The notes beneath the pieces were generated by a model. It was not told the DNA's origin and ran no database searches. It saw only the letters and a program-made list of their open reading frames with translations. Of a stretch of DNA of 64,000 nt, positions 1-9,474 are shown piece by piece (position 1 is the first letter of the stretch; every line of letters starts with the position of its first letter). A program made the position numbers and the translations under genes. Source of the DNA: Bdellovibrio bacteriovorus HD100 (GTDB lineage Bacteria > Bdellovibrionota > Bdellovibrionia > Bdellovibrionales > Bdellovibrionaceae); contig NC_005363.1 in assembly GCF_000196175.1 (NCBI RefSeq), positions 1,302,001 to 1,366,000 on the forward strand, read 5' to 3'.

Positions 1-2
1 AA

Positions 3-953
3 ATTGTCTTTGTGGCCCCCGAAGATCGTTATGTGTCAGATCCGTCTGTGAATGACCGCGGGGAAATCACTTACAGCCCTTATACCGAAGTGATGAGTGA
101 TGGTCTGTTCGTGTTCGATACCAAATCTGGAACAACCATCGAAAAGCTGGCAGGTCCGGCCCATAAAATAGTTTTTATGGCGTATGTTCAAACTTTGAAT
201 GACGGCACCTCGGTGTTCCGAGGCATGGGGACAGATTTTGACCGTGGCTTCTATGAAGTGAACGGCGGTCTTAAAACCATTGCGATGGAAGGTCAGAGAA
301 ACTTTGGCACTCCTTCCGCTTATCTGTTTAAGCCGGCCGTGAATGATAAAAAGCACTGGGCCTTCAAGGTTCGGGTGGGTGAGCGTGGTGAAATCGGCAA
401 TGAACAATCAGACCAGATCCTGCTGGTGAAGCCAACACCACAGGGATATGACAAGATCATCGTGGCTCAGGACAACAAAGGCGACGTGAATTCTCCGTTC
501 ACCGGATTTGGTAACGGTGTGTCCATGGCTCAAAACGGCCTGGTGGCCTTTGTTGGTCACGATAAGAACAACAGGAAGTCCCTGGTGCTCTGGGAAAACG
601 GCAGCATGACAACGCTGGTTCGTGAAGGGCAGGGCGGAATTTCTGAAATTGAGATGTTCTCTCCGAAAGTGAACTCCAGTGGGGTGGTGGCATTCCGTGC
701 GAAAAATGAAAAAGGCCTGCGTGGGATTTATGTGGCCTCCAAGGACGGCGTCAAGCGTCTGATCGGCGAGGGCGACAGCATCCCGACAGATCTGGGGCCG
801 GGGCAAATCCTGCAAAAGCAAGACTTCCCGGGCTTTGCCGGTGATATTGATATCAATGAAAAGAATGAGTTGGTCTTTGCCTGTGTGGTGGCCACCACCG
901 ACAATCAGATCACCGGAGATGCCGTTTACCGCATTTCGCCAGCGGGTCTTTAG
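3..953 (+). CDS. NxxGxxAF-repeat protein, 5' end outside window
   Basis: The reading frame is open to the left edge, so the true start lies upstream of the window. The visible 317 codons hold repeated units of the form N-x-x-G-x-x-A-F, for example VNSSGVVAFRA, AQNGLVAFVG and INEKNELVFAC, spaced about 50-60 residues apart. This is the signature of the tandem NxxGxxAF repeats found in exported bacterial proteins, which probably fold as a beta-propeller-like array. No catalytic motif is visible and the function is unknown. Its stop overlaps the stop of the convergent next gene by 4 bp. Confidence 0.75.
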   Translation: MVFVAPEDRYVSDPSVNDRGEITYSPYTEVMSDGLFVFDTKSGTTIEKLAGPAHKIVFMAYVQTLNDGTSVFRGMGTDFDRGFYEVNGGLKTIAMEGQRNFGTPSAYLFKPAVNDKKHWAFKVRVGERGEIGNEQSDQILLVKPTPQGYDKIIVAQDNKGDVNSPFTGFGNGVSMAQNGLVAFVGHDKNNRKSLVLWENGSMTTLVREGQGGISEIEMFSPKVNSSGVVAFRAKNEKGLRGIYVASKDGVKRLIGEGDSIPTDLGPGQILQKQDFPGFAGDIDINEKNELVFACVVATTDNQITGDAVYRISPAGL

Positions 954-1804
954 CGCGCACATTCCCGCAGCAAGCTGGCGCAGCGGTCCAGAATGGTGGC
1001 GCGGATTTTATCGCGCTGCTCTCGGAACTCGGGGTGCTGGCTGGTTTGCACGATTTTATAAAGGCTGATAGTTCTAACCAGATCTATCAGCCTTTGTTTT
1101 TCCGGTCCCCGTGACAGCGGAAACTTCGGGATCTCGCGGTTCAGGGACACGGCTTTTTCGACAGCTTCCGTCCAGTCAATTTCAGTCTGGGTCAAATAGA
1201 TGGTCGGCACAATGCCGGTCTTTTTGATGGCCTGCTCTTCACTTTTCAACTGGGTGTTCAGCCAGCGCAGCTCGTTGACGATAGCGTTGAATTCGGCATC
1301 GTGCTTTTTTCCAAACAGACTGAAGACGGTTTTTCTCCATGCCGCACAGAAATCATCAAAATCAATGTTCTCGGCTTTTTCAAAGAATGGCGGGTGCGTG
1401 ATGTAGTGCAGGGTTCTGCTTAAGACATCCGTTGAAATCACCGCGCTGTCTGTTTTGTGCCCCAGGCGCATCAGATTGTGGGCCCAGCTGACGATGTTCA
1501 TGACGGAATGGCTGTTGACCAGCCCGCTGCGAAAATTCAGATGAAAGCCTTCGTACACGGCCATGCTCATGGGGCGATTCAGCAGTTGATCCATGTGGGA
1601 TTTGCGGCGTTCGCTGCGGGCTATGGCAAAGAAGCTCTCCAGACGGTCCGAAAACTTTTCAAAGGATTCGTTCCACAGGCCTTCGTGCTGGCAGGTTTTA
1701 TAAAGTTGAAAGGCTTTGGCAGGAGTCGGCTCAGCCTCTTCCAGCAGGGCATTGATTTTTTGTTCCAGCAAACGTGGGAATGAATGCCAAAGTTCCTTGA
1801 TCAT
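950..1804 (-). CDS. conserved hypothetical protein
   Basis: A 284-residue soluble protein without signal peptide or membrane segment; I do not recognise the family. The open frame reaches back to 2023, but the ATG at 1804 (MIKELWHSFPRLL) is preferred because the longer version would run across the promoter and start of the divergent gene at 1980. The sequence is rich in charged and aromatic residues and looks mostly helical. It is convergent with the NxxGxxAF protein (4-bp stop overlap) and divergent from the PA2779/PA2778 pair, so it is probably a single-gene unit. Confidence 0.7.
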   Translation of the reverse strand: MIKELWHSFPRLLEQKINALLEEAEPTPAKAFQLYKTCQHEGLWNESFEKFSDRLESFFAIARSERRKSHMDQLLNRPMSMAVYEGFHLNFRSGLVNSHSVMNIVSWAHNLMRLGHKTDSAVISTDVLSRTLHYITHPPFFEKAENIDFDDFCAAWRKTVFSLFGKKHDAEFNAIVNELRWLNTQLKSEEQAIKKTGIVPTIYLTQTEIDWTEAVEKAVSLNREIPKFPLSRGPEKQRLIDLVRTISLYKIVQTSQHPEFREQRDKIRATILDRCASLLRECAR

Positions 1805-1948
1805 GGACCAAAGAATAGCACGTCTCTGACAGAGATTCTGATTTCCTTTTTTTGTCGAAATAATTGACGATTCCCCTCTGAAAAAACATCCAATGCCAGT
1901 TCGCAAATTGGTGCGGCGATCTTTGCCGCGCTTGAAACGGGGATTTAG

Positions 1949-1954
1949 TATAAT
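1949..1954 (+). promoter_or_regulatory. candidate -10 box for the PA2779-PA2778 pair
   Basis: A perfect TATAAT lies 26 bp before the ATG at 1980. No convincing -35 hexamer stands at 16-18 bp upstream, since TTGAAA at 1932-1937 is only 11 bp away. The box may depend on other contacts or be fortuitous. Confidence 0.4.
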
Positions 1955-1979
1955 AGAGCCTGAACAAGGAGGTTGCTCT

Positions 1980-2342
1980 ATGTTGTTTTCGAAACCTTTT
2001 AAAACGGTTTGTGCGCTTTCCATGGCGGCATTTATTTCTCAGGCACCGGCAGTGGCCTTTGCCGAAGTCAACCGCATGCTTCCCACCACGACCCTCATCG
2101 AAGAGTTGAACAGGGAAGAGGCCACCTCTCAGGTGCAGGAATTCCTAAGCCGCGACGATGTGCAGGCGGCCTTGATTCAGCGTGGACTTTCTCCTGCGGA
2201 AGCCTCTGATCGTCTTGCCAGTCTTTCAGTGGCTGAGCTCAATGACCTGTCTAAACAGGTCCAAGAAGCCAAAGCCGGAGGCGACATTTTGGTGACCATT
2301 CTAATTGTGGTCCTGATCATCTTCCTGATTAAGCGAATCTAA
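1980..2342 (+). CDS. PA2779-family membrane protein
   Basis: A 120-residue protein with an N-terminal Sec signal (ending near VAFAE) and a C-terminal hydrophobic anchor (LVTILIVVLIIFLI) followed by KRI. The middle carries the family signature: LPTTTLIEELNREE, then R-x-DVQAALIQRG, then a run ending in AGGDI before the membrane segment. The start at 1980 is fixed by AAGGAGG at 1966-1972. It precedes a PA2778-type cysteine peptidase by one base, the arrangement seen for these families in other proteobacteria. The pair probably works in the envelope; the biochemical role is not known. Confidence 0.85.
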   Translation: MLFSKPFKTVCALSMAAFISQAPAVAFAEVNRMLPTTTLIEELNREEATSQVQEFLSRDDVQAALIQRGLSPAEASDRLASLSVAELNDLSKQVQEAKAGGDILVTILIVVLIIFLIKRI

Positions 2343-2343
2343 G

Positions 2344-3273
2344 ATGAAGTTTATCCGCCAAATAACAGGTATAGTTTTGGTGACTGCGGGTTGTGCCAGC
2401 ACAACTCCGCAGGTGGACTCGTTGAATCTGCGCTCGGTGATCCCGCAAGAAACAGAAATATCCGGAGTGCCGTTCATTGAACAAAGTGAAGGTCACTGTG
2501 GCCCGGCCACCTTGACCATGGCTTTGCATTGGGCGGGAAACAGCGTGCCTTTGTCGACGGTGACCTCGCAGGTTTATACGCCGGGAATGAAGGGCAGTCT
2601 GCAGACAGACATGATCAGCGGAGCCCGCCGTCAGGGCATGATGGCGGTGCCGGTCACAGGGGTGCAGAATCTGCTGCGGGAAGTGCGGGGTGGACATCCC
2701 GTCATCGTCTTTGAAAATCTCGCAGTGAGCTGGCTTCCGCAGTGGCACTATGCCATTGTCTATGGTTTTGATCCCGTCAGGGAAGAAGTGATTCTGCACT
2801 CAGGCCCGGAGGCGGGAAAGCGCTGGGACATCCGCAAGTTTGAACGCTCGTGGAAGCTGGGTGACTACTGGGGGCTGGTGGTGCTACCGGCTGGACAACT
2901 GTCAGTCACCGCCTCGGAACGTGCCCATGTGACCGCGGCCGCGGCGTTGGAGGCATTGGGAAAAAATTCAGAAGCTGAAACGGCCTATCAGAGCATTCTT
3001 GCTCGCTGGCCGCAAAGTCTGGCCGCCTATGTGGGCCTGGGAAATATCCACTATTCACGAAAGCAGTATTCCCTGGCCATCAACAATTTACAGAAAGCCA
3101 CCCATTTACAGCCCGAGTCAGCAGTGGCTTGGTATAATTTGACAATGGCTCAGGCTGCTCTGGGGCATACTTCCGAGGCCCGAAAAAGTGCCAAAGAGGC
3201 TTTGCGTTGGGCGGCGCCAGAGTCAAAAAAACTTTATGCGCAGAATCTTCGTTCTTTTCTTGATGGTCCGTGA
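2344..3273 (+). CDS. PA2778-family C39-like cysteine peptidase with TPR repeats
   Basis: A 309-residue lipoprotein (lipobox VTAGC, Cys17). The peptidase domain spans about residues 38-185, with Gln47 and the candidate nucleophile Cys52 in EGHCGPAT and the candidate general-base His135 in WHYAIVYG. Residues 195-305 are tetratricopeptide repeats (AYVGLGNIHYSRKQY, AWYNLTMAQAALG). It starts one base after the stop of the PA2779-type gene, with no independent ribosome site, so translation is probably coupled. Family knowledge supports a papain-fold, C39-like hydrolase outside the cytoplasm. The substrate is unknown. Confidence 0.85.
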   Translation: MKFIRQITGIVLVTAGCASTTPQVDSLNLRSVIPQETEISGVPFIEQSEGHCGPATLTMALHWAGNSVPLSTVTSQVYTPGMKGSLQTDMISGARRQGMMAVPVTGVQNLLREVRGGHPVIVFENLAVSWLPQWHYAIVYGFDPVREEVILHSGPEAGKRWDIRKFERSWKLGDYWGLVVLPAGQLSVTASERAHVTAAAALEALGKNSEAETAYQSILARWPQSLAAYVGLGNIHYSRKQYSLAINNLQKATHLQPESAVAWYNLTMAQAALGHTSEARKSAKEALRWAAPESKKLYAQNLRSFLDGP

Positions 3274-3344
3274 TTGTTGACAGCCTTTCCGGGCGGCGAT
3301 GACGGTTTCCGTAAGCTCTTTTACCATTGTTGGGGGGAGCTTTG

Positions 3345-5939
3345 ATGCCAACAGAACAGGAACAGAACAACCAGCTTTGGCGACGCTATAAAACTATCTT
3401 TGAATCAAAGTTAGTCGGCATCCTTTCCACGGACATGAACGGTCAGATCCTCGATGCGAACGATTGCTTTCTGGAGATGGTTGGTTACAGCCGCGAAGAT
3501 CTGAATGAGGGAAGGCTGAATTGGAAGACATTGACCCATCCCAATTACCTTGAACAAAGCCGGCAGGTCGCAGAGATTCTGAAAACCAAAGGCTCTGTTC
3601 CGGTTTTTGAAAAGGAATACATTCACAAGAAGGGACATCTGGTTCCGGTGCGCCTGGGCCTGACCATGTTTGAGGATGGAACCGTTATCACTCTGGTTCA
3701 GGATATCACCCGGCAAAAGGACATCGAAAGGAAGCTGGAAGAGGCTAAATCCCTGTTAGAAGAAAGAGTGGCGGAACGCACGCGGCAACTGGTGGAATCA
3801 GAATCCTTTCTGATGGCGATATTTGAAAATATGCCGACCATGGTTTTTGTTAAAGATGCCCGGGACCTGCGCTTCGTCCGTTTTAACAAAGCGGGCGAAA
3901 ATCTGCTGGGGATTCCACGCAGTCAGTTGATCGGGAAAAATGACTATGATCTGTTTCCGAAGGAACAGGCGGATTTTTTCACCACCAAGGATCGGGATGT
4001 ATTAAAAGAATCAAAAATCGTCGATATTCCCGAAGAGCAGATCAACACGGCCCGGGGTGTTCGCTACTTGCACACCCGCAAAATTCCGGTCTTTGACAAG
4101 GAAGGCCGTCCTCAGTATTTGCTGGGCGTTTCTGAAGACATCACGGAACTGAAAGAGGCGGAAAAGCAGCGGGCTGTTCTGGTCAAAGAGCAGATCGCCC
4201 GCAGTTCAGCAGAGTTGCGCGCTCAGCAAATGGGTTTTCTGTCGGACTTGACCTTTGCGATGACCCAGTCTTTTGATTTGGATAACATTCTAAAAGCGTT
4301 TACGGAAAAATCCATCCCGACCCTGGCCGACATCTGCATTGTTGACTTGATGGACGAAGAGGGACTGGAGATTTCCCACACCCAGGTGGCCGCGAAAACA
4401 GATGAAGACAGACAGTTCATTCAAAGCTGGCGGGAACGGTTTCCTCTGCGCTGGGATGCCCCGTATGGTGCGGCCGAGGTGATACGCTCGCGCAAAACAG
4501 AGATCATCAACGGAGTGGATCTGGATCAGTTTTTGAAATCCACCTTCGGGCCCGAGGCCGCCATGACCCAACGGCCTATTCACGCAGAAGCATTCATGAC
4601 GGTGCCGATTTTGTTGCGGGATGAAAAACCCCTGGGGACCATCAGTCTGATCACAACGTCACCCGGAAGGCACTTTTCGCCTCTGGATCAGAGCATGGCC
4701 GAGGAAGTCGGCCGCCGTCTGGCGGTGTTGATTGAAAACTCGCGTCTTTATTACCGGGCTCAAGAAGCCAGTCGTGCCAAGACGGCCTTTTTGGCCAATG
4801 TCAGTCACGAAATTCGCACCCCGTTGGGGGCCATGCTGGGATTTGCTGAAATCCTGAAAGAGGATGAAAGTCTGCGGGAAGAACAGAAAGAGGCGGTGGA
4901 GACGGTCCTGCGCAACGGCCAGCAGTTGTTGCATATCGTGGACGAGATTCTGGATATTTCCAAAGTGGAATCCGAACGCATTCAAATTGAAAGCATTGTC
5001 TTTGATCTGCCGGATCTTTTACATGACGTGATTCATCTTTTGCGTGGTCGGGCCGAGGAAAAGGGCATTGAGCTTAGACTGCGTCTGGGGCCGTTGCCCA
5101 AAAAGATTCAGTCCGATCCAACGCGACTGCGCCAGATCCTGATCAATGTTATTGGTAATGCCATCAAGTTCACCGATTCCGGATTTGTTGAAATGGAGGC
5201 CCGGTCCCATAATGGCAAACGTCGCGACGGGCGCCAGCGCATCGAGTTTTTGGTCACGGACACCGGCATCGGGATTTCTTCAGAACAGCGGAACAATCTG
5301 TTTCAGCCTTTTTCCCAGGCGGACAGTTCGACCACACGGCGCTTTGGCGGCACGGGGTTGGGACTGTTTCTGTCCCGAAAGCTGGCAAGGTTGCTGGGTG
5401 GTGACGTGATTTTGAACACCAGTTCGGCGGGAATTGGCAGCAGTTTTTTGATTTCAATTTTAGGCAGGGAAGTCACTGACTCCCAGATCCGCGACTTAGG
5501 GAAAAAGAATGATAAGTCCGCGGAAGTGTCCTCCAGACAGGTTGAAAGTATTCTGGTGGTGGATGATGCCATGGATAATCGCGAGCTCTTCCGACGATTT
5601 ATTGTTCGGGCCGGTATTCCGGAAGAACGCATCGAGACGGCTGAGAATGGTGCCGAAGCCGTGCGTAAGGCCTTGGACAGATCCTATAGTGTGATTCTGA
5701 TGGACATTCAGATGCCCGAGATGGATGGCTTTCAGGCACTGAAGAAACTGCGCACCCAGGGATATCGCGGGCCCATCGTGGCGCTCACGGCCCATGCGAT
5801 GAAAGGGGACCGCGAAAAATGTCTGGCAGCCGGGTTTGATGGGTATTTACAAAAACCGCTGGATCGGGTCGAGCTCAAGCGGGTTTTGAATCTGGATTTT
5901 TCAAGTCAGCAGCCCGGACCGCGTGATGCCGAACTTTAG
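3345..5939 (+). CDS. soluble hybrid sensor histidine kinase (PAS-PAS-GAF-HK-REC)
   Basis: An 864-residue hybrid kinase without membrane segments. In order: PAS (about 15-125), coiled coil, PAS (about 150-280), GAF-like domain (about 300-460), HisKA with phospho-acceptor His488 in VSHEIRTP, HATPase with N box (NVIGNAIKF), DTGIGI and GTGLGL motifs, and a C-terminal receiver with phospho-acceptor Asp787 in LMDIQMPEMDG. The ATG at 3345 is chosen because GGGGGGAG sits 6 bp upstream; a TTG at 3327 would precede that site. No output domain is present, so phosphate is probably passed on to a separate phosphotransfer protein. Convergent with a second hybrid kinase. Confidence 0.93.
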   Translation: MPTEQEQNNQLWRRYKTIFESKLVGILSTDMNGQILDANDCFLEMVGYSREDLNEGRLNWKTLTHPNYLEQSRQVAEILKTKGSVPVFEKEYIHKKGHLVPVRLGLTMFEDGTVITLVQDITRQKDIERKLEEAKSLLEERVAERTRQLVESESFLMAIFENMPTMVFVKDARDLRFVRFNKAGENLLGIPRSQLIGKNDYDLFPKEQADFFTTKDRDVLKESKIVDIPEEQINTARGVRYLHTRKIPVFDKEGRPQYLLGVSEDITELKEAEKQRAVLVKEQIARSSAELRAQQMGFLSDLTFAMTQSFDLDNILKAFTEKSIPTLADICIVDLMDEEGLEISHTQVAAKTDEDRQFIQSWRERFPLRWDAPYGAAEVIRSRKTEIINGVDLDQFLKSTFGPEAAMTQRPIHAEAFMTVPILLRDEKPLGTISLITTSPGRHFSPLDQSMAEEVGRRLAVLIENSRLYYRAQEASRAKTAFLANVSHEIRTPLGAMLGFAEILKEDESLREEQKEAVETVLRNGQQLLHIVDEILDISKVESERIQIESIVFDLPDLLHDVIHLLRGRAEEKGIELRLRLGPLPKKIQSDPTRLRQILINVIGNAIKFTDSGFVEMEARSHNGKRRDGRQRIEFLVTDTGIGISSEQRNNLFQPFSQADSSTTRRFGGTGLGLFLSRKLARLLGGDVILNTSSAGIGSSFLISILGREVTDSQIRDLGKKNDKSAEVSSRQVESILVVDDAMDNRELFRRFIVRAGIPEERIETAENGAEAVRKALDRSYSVILMDIQMPEMDGFQALKKLRTQGYRGPIVALTAHAMKGDREKCLAAGFDGYLQKPLDRVELKRVLNLDFSSQQPGPRDAEL

Positions 5940-8074
5940 TTCAATGGCCCTTGCACCCGGGACAGGATATCGTTTAGCAGATTCATATCCACGGGTTTGC
6001 TTAAGTAGCCGTCAAAGCCGTGCTCCATGGATTTCTTCTGGCCTTCAACACTGGCTTGGGCGGTCAGTGCCACAATCGGGCGAGTGTAGCCATTGGTGCG
6101 CAGTTGGGTGGTGGCTTTATAGCCGTCCATCACCGGCATTTTGATATCCATTAAAATGACATCAAAGGGGCGGGCCATGGCTTTATAGACTGCCTGTTCT
6201 CCGTTTTCGGCCGTGTCGACATCGGCGCCTTGCTTTTGCAGATAGCGGTTCATCAGCAGGCGCAGGTCCTCGGAATCATCCACCACCAGCACACGTCGGT
6301 CTTTCAGAAAACCTGTTTCTTTCGCGATCTTCACTCGGTCCAGGGCCTGGTTTTTTTGTTTGGAGGGAGTGACAAGTCTCAGTTTGTGAACCGGTCCGAC
6401 ATTCAGGGAAAGTTCAAAGGAGCTGCCCTTGCCAAGTTCAGAAGACACCAGGCGCAGCCGGCCATTCATCATTCGCGCCAGACGCTCGGATAGAGCCAGC
6501 CCCAATCCCGAACCCTGCACCCGCTGAACTTCCGCGCTTTCACCGCGCACAAAGGGCTGGAACAGATTTTTTTGAGTGGCGTCGTCCATGCCCATACCGG
6601 TGTCGGTCACACAGATGGTGAGATGTCCGGTGTTGTCCGTGTCAGAATAAAAGCCCACGCGCACGGTGATGGTGCCCTCGTGAGTGAACTTCACGGCATT
6701 GGACAAAAGATTGATCAGCACCTGACGGAAGCGCACTGAATCTGATTCAATGATTTCTGGGATCTGGGATTCATAGTAAATTTGGATGTCATGTTTTTGA
6801 TCTTCCAGCGCCGAACGAATGACACTTAAAGAGTCTTCCAGCTCTCGGGCCGGATTCATCGGGGCTTTCTGGATGTACAAACGATTGGTTTCGATTTTGG
6901 AAAGATCCAGCAGGTCATTCACCAGCGAGGCCATGAAGTTCCCCTGGCGATGAATGGATTGCACGTCCCGGCGGCTTTGGTCATCCAGATGGGGACTGCG
7001 CAACAGGGTGTCGGCAAATCCCAGGATCGCCGCCAGAGGAGTGCGGATTTCATGGCTGGCATTGGCCAGCAGCACGGATTTGGCATTGTTGGCGGCTTCG
7101 TGCAGATCACGTTCCCGGCGCAACAGTTCTTCATTGCGCTTGGTGGTGATGTCCCAGGCGATCCCGGTGGCCCGGTAAGGCACGTTGTCCGGGTTGCGAT
7201 AGAAACGGCCCTTCAAAGCCACGTGGCGGGCTGAACCAAAACTGTCAGTGAAAATCGCTTCGGTATCGAGCTCCAAAGTGGCGCTGCGATTTTCTTTCAG
7301 CAGAGTTTTCAGCTGTTCGGTGCCCAGGGGGAAAAGGGCTGCGTTGCCTTCGCAGTGAAGGCTGTCAGTCGTCATGTCCCAATCCCAGGTCAAGGCATCG
7401 GAAGAAGCCATGGACATGCGCAGATGCTCTTCATTTTTTTGTAGTTTCGTATCCAAAGTCAGAAGTTTGATGATCGCCTGATTCAGGTTTTTTCCCATGA
7501 CGATCATCAGTCCGCAGTAAACCATCACCAGCATTCCCACCAGCAGGTGGTGCTGTTGTCCCGATGTCACATAGCCAATTCCCCAGCCCAGCATGGCGGG
7601 GGCCACCACACACATCATCGCCACCCGTGAAGACACGTAGGTGATCATCGCCCCAGCGGACATCGAACACACCAACAGGGCTGTCAGAATTTGTTGAATG
7701 GTGGATCCATAAGGTGCGACCAAACCCACGGCGGCCCAGCAAAGGCCGGAAATCAACAGCAACCCACACATGGTTCGATGCCAGAAGTGGGTTTCATCCA
7801 CATGGCGTAATGTGGGTTTCACACGCTTCCAGCGATATAGCATGGACAGACGGATCAGGACGGACGTGAACAGCACGGACACCCAGGTGAGTGAAAAAGC
7901 CTGCGAGACATTGTTCCATGAGATATACAAAAAAGCGGCGGCATTGGCGAAGATAACAATCACGCCATTGATGCTTTGGCGATAGATAAGATCGATTTTT
8001 CGAACCGCCAGATCCAAAGATTCGTAATTGGAGTTGTTCGAAGTGAGGGAGGGAAGATCCGTTTTGTTCGCCAT
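5936..8074 (-). CDS. membrane-bound hybrid sensor histidine kinase
   Basis: A 712-residue hybrid kinase. The N-terminal 200 residues contain about six hydrophobic segments and no large periplasmic loop, so the membrane domain itself probably senses. A short PAS-like region (about 215-310) follows, then HisKA with His341 in ASHEIRTP, HATPase (NLLSNAVKF, DTGMGM, GSGLGL) and a receiver with Asp643 in LMDIKMPVMDG. Its stop overlaps that of the soluble hybrid kinase by 4 bp. The two kinase-receiver modules are similar in layout, but the sensory parts differ completely. The ligand is unknown. Confidence 0.92.
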   Translation of the reverse strand: MANKTDLPSLTSNNSNYESLDLAVRKIDLIYRQSINGVIVIFANAAAFLYISWNNVSQAFSLTWVSVLFTSVLIRLSMLYRWKRVKPTLRHVDETHFWHRTMCGLLLISGLCWAAVGLVAPYGSTIQQILTALLVCSMSAGAMITYVSSRVAMMCVVAPAMLGWGIGYVTSGQQHHLLVGMLVMVYCGLMIVMGKNLNQAIIKLLTLDTKLQKNEEHLRMSMASSDALTWDWDMTTDSLHCEGNAALFPLGTEQLKTLLKENRSATLELDTEAIFTDSFGSARHVALKGRFYRNPDNVPYRATGIAWDITTKRNEELLRRERDLHEAANNAKSVLLANASHEIRTPLAAILGFADTLLRSPHLDDQSRRDVQSIHRQGNFMASLVNDLLDLSKIETNRLYIQKAPMNPARELEDSLSVIRSALEDQKHDIQIYYESQIPEIIESDSVRFRQVLINLLSNAVKFTHEGTITVRVGFYSDTDNTGHLTICVTDTGMGMDDATQKNLFQPFVRGESAEVQRVQGSGLGLALSERLARMMNGRLRLVSSELGKGSSFELSLNVGPVHKLRLVTPSKQKNQALDRVKIAKETGFLKDRRVLVVDDSEDLRLLMNRYLQKQGADVDTAENGEQAVYKAMARPFDVILMDIKMPVMDGYKATTQLRTNGYTRPIVALTAQASVEGQKKSMEHGFDGYLSKPVDMNLLNDILSRVQGPLN

Positions 8075-8124
8075 TTGGCTGCGATACTACAAGGACGGTG
8101 TTTTTTAGGCAAATTGCATCGGCT

Positions 8125-8844
8125 TCATGTTGGCGGCTTCCAGGAAAAAAGCTCATGGATTTGATTCCATTTGTCGCAGGCGGGAGCCTCAATGACCACT
8201 CTCTGACCGTTCCACGGACTTTCCATTTCGATCTTGGTCGCCTTCAAACACAGCCCTTTGATGTTTAAAGTGTCCCTGAAGAAGCGATTGTGGTGAGAAT
8301 CACCATGTTCGATGTCTCCCAGCAGTGGGTGAGCGATTCGGTCAAAATGACGACGGATCTGATGCCAGCGTCCGGTCACAGGGTGAGCCTGCACCAGAGA
8401 ATAACGAGAAGTCGGATATTTTTTACCTACTGCATAGGGAAGTTCCACCTGTGCAAGACTGCGGAACACCGTTTGGGCCTCAACAATGCTTTGTCCTTCA
8501 TCAACTTCCAGAGGCAAATCAATGCTGCCGGATGCAGGCACAAATCCCCGGACCACGGCATGATAGGTTTTGTGCATGCGGCGTTCAGCAAACAAGAAAT
8601 TAAGCTCGCGCGCATCCTGGCGGCTCATTGCAAACAGAACAATGCCGCTGGTCGGTGCATCCAGACGGTGCACTGGAAAGACGTCTTTTCGGAACATCTT
8701 GCGCAGATGCCACAGACAAATACGTTCTTTCGGAACAGGATAGGGCGATAGCTCGGGCGGATGCACGAAGAAGCCTGACGGCTTGTCGATCGCAAAAAAG
8801 TTTTCATCCTGATAGATGATTTTTAAAGGACTTTCGCTGCTCAT
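8125..8844 (-). CDS. truC: tRNA pseudouridine(65) synthase TruC-like
   Basis: A 239-residue RluA-family pseudouridine synthase. Catalytic Asp62 lies in the HRLDAPTSG motif, and the C-terminal YPTSRYSLVQ and VTGRWHQIRRH blocks plus GDIEHGD match TruC better than RluA, RluC or RluD. There is no S4 domain, as expected for TruC, which converts U65 of certain tRNAs. The start overlaps the stop of yaeQ by 4 bp (ATGA type), so the two are co-transcribed. The assignment to TruC rather than another RluA branch is by recalled motifs only. Confidence 0.8.
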   Translation of the reverse strand: MSSESPLKIIYQDENFFAIDKPSGFFVHPPELSPYPVPKERICLWHLRKMFRKDVFPVHRLDAPTSGIVLFAMSRQDARELNFLFAERRMHKTYHAVVRGFVPASGSIDLPLEVDEGQSIVEAQTVFRSLAQVELPYAVGKKYPTSRYSLVQAHPVTGRWHQIRRHFDRIAHPLLGDIEHGDSHHNRFFRDTLNIKGLCLKATKIEMESPWNGQRVVIEAPACDKWNQIHELFSWKPPT

Positions 8845-9395
8845 GCCGGATCTTTCAGATAAAACCTTGTGAATTCAGAGTTCAGAATTTCTTCTCCGCG
8901 GGTGATGGTCAGGGAGCCTTCCTGCACCATCAGGCTGAAACGAAATTCCCGCGAACTTTCTTCACCCAAAGTCGTCAGAAATTTGTCATCCAGCTGATAG
9001 ATTTCAATCTTTTCGGGCTGGTGTACATTTTCTTTTTCGCAGTCGCGCAGAATCTGAGAAGCGTCTTTGTACGTGTAGATTTTGACGGCTTGCGAGGCCT
9101 TTGAGGCTTTGTGCAGTTTTTTCGGACTGGGATTGCCGATTTCAATCCACAAAAGTGTTCGGCCACTGGTGGCATCGCTGTGGCTGAGGGCTGCGGACTC
9201 GGGATCGCCCAGTCCTTGCGCTGAAAACTGCAGGTCTTGGGAATAGTTGCAGGCATAAGCCAGAGCCCGTGTCAGCATATAGGGCATGGATTCGGACGGA
9301 TGCATCGCCAGACGGAAATCAAGCTGTTCATAAATGCCGCGGTCGATGTCGGAAAGATCAATCCGAAACCGGTACAGTTTGGAGGGTTGTGCCAT
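8841..9395 (-). CDS. yaeQ: YaeQ family protein
   Basis: A 184-residue YaeQ homologue, a compact PD-(D/E)xK-like fold whose cellular role is still unsettled. Recognisable blocks are YRFRIDLSDIDRGIYEQ, LAMHPSES, LLWIEIGNPSPKKLHKAS and IYQLD. The open frame extends to 9581, but that extension overlaps the divergent gene at 9475. The ATG at 9395 (MAQPSKLYRFRI) matches the usual family start; the ATG at 9407 is an alternative preceded by GGGGAA. It heads a two-gene unit with truC. Confidence 0.85.
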   Translation of the reverse strand: MAQPSKLYRFRIDLSDIDRGIYEQLDFRLAMHPSESMPYMLTRALAYACNYSQDLQFSAQGLGDPESAALSHSDATSGRTLLWIEIGNPSPKKLHKASKASQAVKIYTYKDASQILRDCEKENVHQPEKIEIYQLDDKFLTTLGEESSREFRFSLMVQEGSLTITRGEEILNSEFTRFYLKDPA

Positions 9396-9474
9396 GGGGC
9401 GTAGCATAGGGGTTTTCCCCAGTGAAAGCGAGAAAAGATTGTCCCGATAGCGGTTTTTTTGCTTCAATGAATCC

